Assembly: GCA_038231615.1 (NCBI GenBank) | Contig: JBBRLA010000607.1 | Span: 1-5,330, forward strand | DNA: 5,330 nt | Reading direction: 5' to 3' | DNA from: JBBRLA01 sp038231615 | Lineage (GTDB): Bacteria > Myxococcota_A > Polyangia > Palsa-1104 > JAEUJZ01 | Shown here: in pieces, positions 1 through 5,330 of the stretch | Numbering within the stretch: position 1 is the stretch's first letter | Layout: each line of letters begins with the position of its first letter | Notes under the pieces: model-generated | Database searches by the model: none | What the model was told of the DNA's origin: nothing | What the model saw: only the letters and a program-made list of their open reading frames with translations | Made by a program: the position numbers and the translations under genes

Positions 1-158
1 GAGAGGAGCGCATTCCACCGTCGAGAACCGCCATGATGAACTGGGTCCACAAAACCTATTCCGATTCCAGTATTACGTCGGTGGAACTGGTTCGATTGCT
101 CTGACCTTCTTGAGTAGTCCTTGGCCGAAGTCCCTGTCTGATTCTACTTGGAGACCCA
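1..158. other. Upstream region of the transporter gene; possible tail of an unrecognised ORF
   Basis: Frame 3 on the plus strand is open from the window edge to a TGA at 102-104, and includes ATG codons at 33 and 36. The resulting peptide tail (ending SSITSVELVRLL) matches no family I know, and its codons lack the strong third-position GC bias of the neighbouring genes. It may be a gene tail or simply chance. The remaining bases to 158 form the leader of the transporter gene. I see no convincing terminator. I also see no ydaO-type c-di-AMP riboswitch, the element that controls kimA in Bacillus subtilis, although only 158 nt can be inspected. Confidence 0.3.
150..153 (+). promoter_or_regulatory. 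Ribosome binding site deciding the transporter start
   Basis: GGAG lies 5 nt before the ATG at 159. It selects this start, whose product opens with MSFLDRVLGKPL, closely resembling the IGKPL N-terminus of B. subtilis KimA, over the out-of-frame ATG at 148. Confidence 0.55.
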
Positions 159-1913
159 ATGTCCTTCCTGGATCGAGTACTTGGCAAGCCGCTCTCAACC
201 GATGAAACGGAGAATCAGCAGATCGGCCCGCTGGCCGGTGTGCCGGTGCTCGGCCTGGATGCGCTCTCATCGGCGGCCTACGGTCCCGAGGCGGCCCTCA
301 CCTTGCTCATACCCCTGGGAGCGATGGGCCTCGGCCACGTGGGCCCCATTACCGCCCTCATCTGCGGCATCCTGCTCATCGTCTATTTTTCCTACCGACA
401 GACCATAAAGGCGTATCCCGGCGGCGGAGGGTCCTATACCGTGGCCAGCGAGAATCTCGGCCAGGGGCCGGCGCTGGTCGCCGGGGCGGCCCTGGCGCTG
501 GACTACATTCTCAATGTGGCAGTCGGCATCTCCGCCGGCGTGGGCGCGCTGGTATCGGCGCTGCCATCGCTACAGTCGCACACCGTGGTCCTGTGCCTTG
601 GGATTCTCGGGCTCCTGACGCTGGTCAACCTGCGCGGGGTGCGCGAGTCGGGCGTGGTGTTCATGCTGCCCACCTATGCGTTCGTTGTTACGCTGGTGAT
701 CACCATCGCCGTGGGCACGGTGCGCTCAGTGTTGAGCGGTGGCCACCCGGTGCCCGTAGTGGCACCCCCAGTGGTGCCGGCGGCCACGCAAGTGGCAGGG
801 CTGTGGTTGCTTACCCGCGCCTTCGCCAGCGGCTGCACGGCCATGACCGGCGTCGGGCACCGTCCATTCTCAATGCCCAGCGCACGCTCACCGTGATCAT
901 CGCGCTTTTGGTCGGACTTTTGGGTGGCGTCGCTTATCTGGCACAGGCCTACGGCATCGCTGCCACCGAGCCCGGGGCCCCAGGTTACCAGAGCGTACTC
1001 TCGCTGCTGGTGGCCGCGGTCATGGGGCCGGGGCGCATTTTACTACGGGACGATGGCTGTCATCGTGGCCGTGCTCTGTCTGTCGGCCAACACGAGTTTC
1101 GCCGACTTCCCGCGCCTGTGCCGGGTGCTGGCCGACGACCGCTTCCTGCCGGGCGCCTTCGCCGTGCGCGGACGCCGGCTGGTCTACTCGCAGGGCATCG
1201 TCAGCTTGTCGCTGTTGTCGGGTGCGCTGCTGGTGGCCTTCGGCGGCATCACAGACCGGCTCATCCCGCTCTTCGCCATCGGTGCCTTTCTCGCCTTCAC
1301 GCTCTCGCAGGCGGGCATGGTCCAGCACTGGCGGCATGCGGGCGGCCCCGGGGCCAGAAGCTCGTTGGTCATCAGCGCCATCGGCGCCGTGGCCACCGGT
1401 CTGACCCTTTTGGTGGTAGCGGTGTCCAAGTTCGGAGAGGGCGCCTGGCTCACGGTGGTGGTGGTGCCGCTCTTGTGCTTGTGCTTCATCGTCATCCACC
1501 GCCACTACCGCGACATCGCCAACCGCATCGCCACCATCGAACCGCTGGAGCCGCCCACGGCGCAGACGCCGATTGTGGTAATCGCCGCCGGGACGTGGAA
1601 CAAGATGGTGCAGAAGGGATTGCAGTTTGCGCTGCGACTCTCGCCCGACGTTCACGTGGTGGCGGTCAAGACCGAGCGCGACAACATCGAGGACTACCGG
1701 CAGTTCTTCGCGCCGCTTGTGGACTACGTCCTGAAGCTGGAGAGCGACCACCCAGACCGCGACGTGGTAGTGGTGATCCCGGACCTGGTGATGACCCGCT
1801 GGTATGCGGGTATCTTGCACAACAACCGCGGGGCGATCCTGCGCACGCTCCTTCGCCTGCGCGGCGGGCCTCGGGTGGTCATCGTGGACCTGCCATACCG
1901 GCTGCCGAGTTGA
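159..1913 (+). pseudogene. KimA/YdaO-type potassium transporter (APC superfamily), disrupted by two frame lesions
   Basis: The intact relative, B. subtilis KimA (YdaO), is an inner-membrane, proton-coupled high-affinity K+ importer of about 607 residues with an APC/LeuT-fold membrane part and a cytosolic C-terminal domain. Three pieces here join into one such protein. Piece one is codons 159-854: DALSSAAYG (Asp34, Tyr41), YPGGGGSYTVASENLG, LDYIL (Asp115), SGCTAMTGV. Piece two, in frame 2, runs from about 857 to 1024: PSILNAQRTL and a membrane helix. Piece three, back in frame 3 from about 1028 to 1913: GAFYYGTMA, LSANTSFADFPRL, LIPLFAIGAFLAFTLSQAGM, then a soluble domain from about 1566 ending ILHNNRGAILR...LPYRLPS. 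Asp34, Tyr41 and Asp115 align with KimA Asp36, Tyr43 and Asp117, part of the reported K+ site. The expected EAVSN motif after TGV is deleted. Read from 159, translation stops at the TGA at 894-896. The repaired length would be about 595 residues. A non-functional gene is likely unless both lesions are sequence errors. Family assignment is secure; the symbol is withheld because orthology to kimA is inferred. Confidence 0.85.
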
Positions 1914-1949
1914 GCCAAACGGCCAAACCTTGCTGCACAGGTGACCCGG

Positions 1950-1977
1950 TAGACAGGGCCGCCGTTCCCGCTACAGT
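1950..1977 (+). promoter_or_regulatory. Sigma70-like promoter giving a probable leaderless mRNA for the isomerase gene
   Basis: TAGACA (1950-1955, 5 of 6 matches to TTGACA) and TACAGT (1972-1977, 4 of 6 to TATAAT) are separated by 16 nt. Only 6 nt separate the -10 box from the ATG at 1984, so the usual start distance of about 7 nt puts transcription on the A of the start codon. The only G-rich stretch (1978-1981) is too close to the ATG to serve as a Shine-Dalgarno site, which fits leaderless translation. Inference from sequence only. Confidence 0.45.
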
Positions 1978-1983
1978 GGGGCC

Positions 1984-2583
1984 ATGAAGACCGTAGAGTT
2001 CTTTTTCGACTATTCCTCGCCCTACAGCTACCTGGCCGCCACGCAGATGGAGGGGCTCGCTGCGCGCACCGGGGCGAGCGTCCTTTGGCGCCCCTTTGTT
2101 CTGGGGGCGGTGTTCAAGGCCGCGGGCAACACCCCGCCCGCAGCGGTGGCGGCCAAGGTCCCCTACCTGCTCAAGGACCTGCAACGCTGGGCCAGCCATT
2201 ACGACGTGCCCTTCCGCTTCGCCTCCCGTTTCCCGGTCAACGCCATCAAGGCCCTGCGCCTCACCCTCACCGCCGAGGCACAGGGCGCCGACAAGGCAGC
2301 GTCGGTGGCGCTGGCAGCTTTTCGCGCGCTGTGGGTGGAGGATCGCGACATCACCGCCCTGCCCGAGCTACACGCAATCGCCGCCGCCGCCGGCCTGGAT
2401 GCCGAGCGCGCCCTGCGCGAAATCGAGGACCCCGCGATCAAGGATCGCCTGCGCGAATACACCGATGGCGCCATCCGCAGGGGCGCGTTCGGCGCGCCCA
2501 CCTTCTTTGTCGGCGACGAAATGTTCTGGGGCGACGATCGCCTGCAATTCGTCGAAGCCGCGCTTTCGGTTGCCACGCCCTGA
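1984..2583 (+). CDS. 2-hydroxychromene-2-carboxylate isomerase-type protein (DsbA family, kappa-class GST fold)
   Basis: The 199-residue product has the full length usual for this family. Family members such as NahD use glutathione to isomerise 2-hydroxychromene-2-carboxylate to trans-o-hydroxybenzylidenepyruvate in naphthalene breakdown; many chromosomal copies have unknown substrates. The N-terminal block FFFDYSSPYSYLA carries Ser11, the position of the catalytic, glutathione-contacting serine in characterised isomerases. It has no CxxC, as expected for this branch of the thioredoxin fold. A helical insert spans roughly residues 45-160, including VPYLLKDLQRWA and FPVNAIKALR. The C-terminal block GAFGAPTFFVGDEMFWGDDRL contains Pro172, the likely cis-proline of the fold. 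There is no signal peptide, so the protein is cytosolic. The gene starts 70 nt after the transporter and no aromatic-degradation genes are nearby, so a naphthalene role is not supported; a general glutathione-dependent isomerase or detoxification role is as likely. Confidence 0.9.
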   Translation: MKTVEFFFDYSSPYSYLAATQMEGLAARTGASVLWRPFVLGAVFKAAGNTPPAAVAAKVPYLLKDLQRWASHYDVPFRFASRFPVNAIKALRLTLTAEAQGADKAASVALAAFRALWVEDRDITALPELHAIAAAAGLDAERALREIEDPAIKDRLREYTDGAIRRGAFGAPTFFVGDEMFWGDDRLQFVEAALSVATP

Positions 2584-2595
2584 TCAAACCCCTGC

Positions 2596-3156
2596 TCATT
2601 CAGGAAGCCCGACCCCGCGCAGTCCTGGCAAGCCGTCCAGGCTGGTGGCGTTCTTTTGTCTCTGGTATTCCGCGATTCCCGCTGGGCCTTTGCGCTCGCT
2701 CCAGTCGGAGATCTGGGTCCGCGGACCCTGGTATTCGTAAAGCGGGACCCCGTATCCGCACGAGTCGTGGATGCGTTCGCATTCGACGACGATGATGGCG
2801 CGGGCCGGCGGCCCCGGCGAGAACTGCCTGGCAAAGTCGCCAAAAGCCGGGTCCTGCGGTTCCACTACCCGACCCGTGCCGTGAAGGCGCAAGATCTTGG
2901 GTCGCCCGGCGAAGGCGCAGAACAGGATGCAGATGCGCCCATTGTCGCGCAGGTGGGCAATGGTCTCGACGCCGCTGCCGGTGTAGTCGAGGTACGCGAC
3001 AGTCCGTTCCCCCAGGATGCGGAAGGTGTCGAGCCCCTTGGGAGACAGGTTCACATGGCCCAGGGCCCCCGAGGGGGCGGTGGCCACGAAGAAAAGATTC
3101 TGCTTGGCGATGAATGCTTGCAGCGTCTTGTCGAGGGTCTGGTAGAGTTTGCTCAT
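2596..3156 (-). CDS. Pyridoxamine 5'-phosphate oxidase family (flavin-fold) protein
   Basis: The 186-residue product has the split-barrel fold signature: LFFVATAPSG at about 21-30, HVNLSPKGLDTFRIL at 34-48, VAYLDYTGSGVETIAHL, then GRICILFCAFAGRPKILRLHG. The later blocks DSCGYGVPLYEY and NATSLDGLPGLR are typical of a widespread uncharacterised subgroup of about 180-200 residues. These proteins usually bind FMN or a related cofactor and act in the cytosol; the substrate is unknown and true pyridoxal phosphate synthesis (PdxH) is unlikely. I chose the ATG at 3154-3156 because the family begins MSKLY or similar; the frame stays open upstream to an ATG at 3241-3243, but those 29 residues look non-coding. 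It converges on the isomerase gene, leaving 12 nt between stop codons and no visible terminator. It lies 180 nt downstream of the peptidase-like gene on the same strand, in a gap with only a weak CCCGCGG/CCGCGGG inverted repeat, so it is probably transcribed separately. Confidence 0.88.
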   Translation of the reverse strand: MSKLYQTLDKTLQAFIAKQNLFFVATAPSGALGHVNLSPKGLDTFRILGERTVAYLDYTGSGVETIAHLRDNGRICILFCAFAGRPKILRLHGTGRVVEPQDPAFGDFARQFSPGPPARAIIVVECERIHDSCGYGVPLYEYQGPRTQISDWSERKGPAGIAEYQRQKNATSLDGLPGLRGVGLPE

Positions 3157-3165
3157 GTGGTCGCC

Positions 3166-3195
3166 ACGATAGCGCAACCGAGATGTCCCGGCCAA
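3166..3195 (-). promoter_or_regulatory. Weak candidate promoter for the flavin-fold gene
   Basis: On the minus strand TTGGCC (3190-3195) and TATCGT (3166-3171) are separated by 18 nt, each matching consensus at 4 of 6 positions. The -10 box ends 9 nt before the ATG at 3156, which would give a leader of only about 2 nt. No clear Shine-Dalgarno sequence is present. The layout resembles the isomerase promoter, but matches at this level arise often by chance. Confidence 0.25.
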
Positions 3196-3336
3196 GCGCG
3201 GTCTTCCGACGAAGGCGAGCGCCGACGCGCTCCCTATCGCCATCGCCGCGGTTCATGACCGGCACCGATCGCCCGCGGCTTCAATGATGACGTCCACATC
3301 GTCGGTCGGTTGCGGCCCCTCGACCGCGGGAAGCGG

Positions 3337-4741
3337 TTACTTCCACAAGTTGACCAGGTAGCGCGGAAAGTCCGCCTGCGGGTCATTGATCACGCGGGCC
3401 ATCGCGACCTTGTTAAAAATCTGCGGTATGTCCGTGACGATGGCGTCGTCGATGCTCCTCATCTGTTCGACGACCGCAGGGTCTTCAGCAAGGCGATCGT
3501 AGGTAAGCTTGTTGCTGTGGTTGTCGTAGATGCTGAAGTGTACCGGATAAAGCAGGTCGGCCTGACCCAGGAGAAGGGCCTTCTCGCGCCCCAGCACGCT
3601 GCGCAGGTGCAGGGCGGTAGTATAGAGCGGGATGGTCTCCCAGTCCTCGTGCGCGTCCTGCTTCTGCACGCCCGCCCTCGTGAACAGGGTGATGAGCCGG
3701 GCGCGCACCAGCGTCTTCAGTTGGGCAATCGCTTGCTGCGCCTGATGGTCCTGCTGGTTCGCGGCGCCCCCGGCAATCGCCTGACACGAGACGCACTCGA
3801 TGGCACGCAGGAATTGCTTTTTTCCGGTGTTGAGCTTTTCCACGCCGGCCTGAGTGAGAAGCTGCTTCTCGTCATCAGCGACAAGCTTGTTATCGGTGAC
3901 GGCCGTGGCCAGCTTGGCGGTGACCCGGAGCGAGCCCCGCAAGTCGTAGTCCTCGATGAGGTCGAGGATCTTGTATATGAAGACGACGGAGGACAGGGGC
4001 CCCTTCATATTAGGGTGATCCTTCACCGTTTTGGTCATCCTGGTGAACACCGCGCTATCTGCTTGGTTGACGGCGCCGAGCCGAGTGTCCACCAGTCCGC
4101 CCGTTATGATCCTGGCGGCCCGCAGGATCGTCGGCCCCAGGATGCGCTTGATGGCGGCGGGGTTGGTGGCGGCCCGCGGGGTCAGCTTGCTGATCGGGTC
4201 CAGAGCGTCTGCCCGCACAAGCACCTCGGTGCTTGAGTAAAGGGTTACGATGAGAGTACCGTCCGCGGTTAAGAGTGGCTTGAAGGTGGATAGCATGCTG
4301 GCGGTCAGGCAGGCGTCCAGGACGATGATGTGGGCGTGGACTCCAGAGTTGATGAGCGGATTGATGACGTTGGTGGACCAGTAGGCGTCGTCCCGATCAA
4401 AGAGCTGATCATGGTCGCCGTGGCCCTGGTTGACGACGACAAGGTCGACGGTACGGTCCTGGTTGCCGGCAGGGGAAAGGGTGAAGCGGGTCTTGGTCCG
4501 GGTCCCGTCGTCATCGATCTCGAGGCGGCGGAACTGTGCGGACAAAGACTGGGGTACGACACCCGTTACCCACGGCATTGGAGCCTGCGGGCACGATGTA
4601 CAGATAGGAAGTGGTCCCGTGACTCAGCGCGTCCCGTGTATCGCTCTCGGGCGTCGCCTGCGCCGACAGGGGCAACCCAAAGAGGAGCGCCGTGATGGAG
4701 ATACCAAGCCATGATCGCAGGGACAGAGACACTCTCTTCAT
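3337..4741 (-). CDS. Exported caspase-like (clan CD) cysteine peptidase homologue, frameshifted near its N-terminus
   Basis: The start at 4741 has an AAGGAG site, a signal peptide and a promoter behind it. That frame is coding-like to about 4575 (GTTSYLYIVPAGSNA) and then runs to a stop at 4511-4513. The rest continues in another frame from about 4575 to the stop at 3337-3339. The span is 1405 nt, that is 467 codons plus stop plus one extra base, consistent with a single insertion. In the repaired protein, VDLVVVNQGHGDHD supplies His107 (codon 4420-4422) and HIIVLDACLTAS supplies Cys144 (codon 4309-4311). Each follows a hydrophobic strand, the arrangement of the His/Cys dyad in caspases, legumains (C13) and clostripains (C11). 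The following LIVTLYSST would be the next strand. The remaining 300 or so residues look largely helical, contain a CVSC motif (Cys316, Cys319) and match nothing I recognise. With the signal peptide and no later membrane segment, a periplasmic or secreted location is likely. Substrate, and whether it is active, are unknown. Without the upstream piece, an ATG at 4576-4578 would give a 413-residue protein lacking export. Confidence 0.65.
4655..4741 (-). other. Sec-type signal peptide of the caspase-like protein
   Basis: The first 29 residues have a basic start (MKRVSLSLR), a hydrophobic core (LGISITALLFGLPL) and an Ala-Gln-Ala cleavage motif at 27-29 followed by TPES. This is a textbook signal peptidase I substrate with no lipobox cysteine, implying release into the periplasm or beyond. 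Confidence 0.8.
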
Positions 4742-4748
4742 GAGCACT

Positions 4749-4754
4749 CTCCTT
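4749..4754 (-). promoter_or_regulatory. Strong ribosome binding site of the caspase-like gene
   Basis: AAGGAG on the minus strand lies 7 nt before the ATG at 4739-4741. It decides this start over the in-frame ATG at 4790-4792, which would add a proline-rich segment ahead of the signal peptide. Confidence 0.8.
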
Positions 4755-4778
4755 GGACTGGGACTGGGATGGGGACTG
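4755..4778. repeat. Four-unit hexamer repeat abutting the ribosome binding site
   Basis: On the plus strand the units are GGACTG, GGACTG, GGATGG and GGACTG, so three are identical and one differs at two bases. On the minus strand they read as CAGTCC units running directly into AAGGAG, inside the predicted 5' leader of the caspase-like gene. Confidence 0.75.
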
Positions 4779-4806
4779 AGGAAATAGAGCATTTCCCGCT
4801 GGGTTT

Positions 4807-4836
4807 ATTAGAACAGGCGCGGCACGGGGCGGTCAA
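4807..4836 (-). promoter_or_regulatory. Sigma70-like promoter for the caspase-like gene
   Basis: On the minus strand TTGACC (4831-4836, 5 of 6 to consensus) and TCTAAT (4807-4812, 5 of 6) are separated by 18 nt. Transcription would start near 4800, giving a leader of about 58 nt that includes the hexamer repeat and the ribosome binding site. Confidence 0.6.
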
Positions 4837-4862
4837 GAGAAGCCGAGATGATGGAAGAGTTC

Positions 4863-5069
4863 TCATCCTCGCATAGGTAGAACGCGGCCGAGCATGCCGC
4901 CGGCCTCGCCCAGCTTCTTGAGGGTCTCGCGGTAGTGGCCCTCCAGCTTCTGCTCTATGGCCGGGATGTGGCGGCCACCGAGTTTTCCTCCGTGCTGGCC
5001 ACCTCCTGATGCCCGGTGCCGGGCAGCTACGCGGTGGAGGTGTGCAATCCTCGCAGTCAACCCACGCAA
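4863..5069 (-). other. Coding-like segment, possible gene remnant of unknown identity
   Basis: A minus-strand open frame of 68 codons from a TTG at 5067-5069 to a TGA at 4863-4865. It has no ribosome binding site. Only the last 35 or so codons (reading RHIPAIEQKLEGHYRETLKK and onward) have the G/C-rich third positions of a real gene here; the first half does not. The opposite strand also has a stop-bounded, start-less frame over the same bases (reading LAQLLEGLAVVALQLLLYG), so the coding strand is uncertain. I recognise neither peptide. A decayed fragment of a former gene is the simplest reading; a small functional gene is less likely. Confidence 0.25.
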
Positions 5070-5170
5070 AATCTTTTTGCTTGCCTCGGGCCCAACCTTG
5101 TCCTAGAACCTTTGGCGTCGGGAGCCGCCGAGCATTTTGGTCAAACTTCAGGAACGAAGGATTTTCGCTA

Positions 5171-5330
5171 ATGAGCAAATATGTCCGCTATGCATTCTCC
5201 GTCGGCATGGAAACTATGTTTAAAAGTGCGAGCGCGCAGACCGATCGCTTCGGGCGCCCGCGCCGAGCCATCCTGGCCGATCTGGATCAAGAGACCGGCA
5301 TGACCCCCGAGGCCGTGGCCGCCTGCCTCA
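5171..5330 (+). CDS. Unrecognised protein, N-terminal 53 codons (truncated by window end)
   Basis: An ATG at 5171 follows GAAGGA (5155-5160) by about 10 nt, a fair ribosome binding site, and the frame stays open to the window end. The visible N-terminus opens MSKYVRYAFSVGMETMFKSA and continues with a basic patch (DRFGRPRRAIL) and a helix-like MTPEAVAACL. It has no signal peptide and no membrane segment, so it is probably cytosolic. The first 25 codons are less GC-biased than the later ones, where third positions become strongly G/C, as in real genes of this window. I cannot assign a family from this fragment. It is divergent from the caspase-like gene. Confidence 0.6.
   Translation, partial: MSKYVRYAFSVGMETMFKSASAQTDRFGRPRRAILADLDQETGMTPEAVAACL

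Larger units (their letters stand above)
4742..5170. other. Divergent intergenic region, 429 nt
   Basis: This stretch separates the minus-strand caspase-like gene from the plus-strand gene at 5171. The part next to the caspase-like gene holds its ribosome binding site, hexamer repeat and promoter. The middle contains a coding-like segment listed separately. The part next to 5171 is less GC-rich and holds a GAAGGA ribosome binding site, but I find no convincing promoter boxes for that gene and no clear terminator hairpin anywhere in the region. Confidence 0.5.

Noticed and set aside
121..148. Promoter boxes TTGGCC and TCTACT before the transporter gene
   Set aside because: Only 4 of 6 matches in each box with 16-nt spacing; such matches are expected by chance, and the gene already has a ribosome binding site that needs a longer leader.
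1..158. c-di-AMP (ydaO) riboswitch upstream of the KimA-type gene
   Set aside because: No ydaO consensus pattern or matching stems could be found in the available leader, and most proteobacteria lack c-di-AMP signalling.
593..1987. A 464-codon plus-strand frame-2 reading frame across the transporter
   Set aside because: Only its part from about 857 to 1024 is real transporter sequence, brought into this frame by the lesions. The rest is Arg/Gly/Pro-rich out-of-frame translation.
2614..2660. Bidirectional terminator between the convergent genes (CCTGG/CCAGG hairpin followed by a T-rich stretch)
   Set aside because: The stem is only 5 bp with a long loop, lies inside the coding region of the flavin-fold gene, and has no true U tract.
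2656..3258. A 200-codon plus-strand open frame opposite the flavin-fold gene
   Set aside because: The minus strand encodes a well-conserved family protein over the same bases; the plus-strand peptide has no family features.
3272..3330. CCCGCGG/CCGCGGG inverted repeat downstream of the caspase-like gene as a terminator
   Set aside because: The 7-bp arms are about 45 nt apart, each contains a self-palindromic CCGCGG, and no T tract follows.
3310..4236. A 308-codon plus-strand open frame opposite the caspase-like gene
   Set aside because: It is an antisense shadow of a GC-rich gene. Its peptide lacks recognisable motifs, and the minus-strand product has clear catalytic blocks and strand patterns.
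4570..4600. Programmed ribosomal frameshift joining the signal peptide to the peptidase part
   Set aside because: The needed shift is +1, and I see no slippery codon pair, stop codon in the right place or stimulatory element near the join. A one-base indel at a GGG run is simpler.

Overview
This is a GC-rich stretch of bacterial chromosome, most likely from a beta- or gammaproteobacterium. That guess rests on the high GC with strong G/C bias at third codon positions, good AAGGAG-type ribosome binding sites, sigma70-like promoter boxes, and the gene families present. There is no taxonomic marker gene, so it is only a guess. I see no rRNA, tRNA, CRISPR array, transposase or attachment site.

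Layout from left to right. (1) A broken plus-strand gene (159-1913) for a KimA/YdaO-type potassium transporter of the APC superfamily. Its reading frame is interrupted twice: by a deletion of about 34 nt just after the TGV motif, and by an extra G in a G run at 1024-1027. (2) A complete plus-strand gene (1984-2583) for a 2-hydroxychromene-2-carboxylate isomerase-type protein (DsbA family, kappa-class GST fold), apparently read from a leaderless promoter. (3) A convergent, complete minus-strand gene (2596-3156) for a pyridoxamine-5'-phosphate-oxidase-like flavin-fold protein. The two stop codons are only 12 nt apart. (4) A minus-strand gene (3337-4741) for an exported protein with the His-Gly and Asp-Ala-Cys blocks of clan CD (caspase-like/legumain/clostripain) cysteine peptidases, followed by a long C-terminal part I do not recognise. 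A one-base frameshift near 4570 separates its signal peptide from its catalytic part. (5) A 429-nt region between divergent genes, holding the promoter and a hexamer repeat in the leader of gene 4, plus a short coding-like stretch that may be a gene remnant. (6) The first 53 codons of an unrecognised plus-strand gene (5171 onward), cut by the window end.

The genes do not form an obvious pathway or operon. They lie in alternating orientations, and nothing links potassium uptake, the isomerase and the flavin-fold protein. The least ordinary item is the exported caspase-like protein with its unassigned C-terminal region. Two of the three frame lesions fall in or beside short G/C runs, so sequencing error must be excluded before either gene is called dead.
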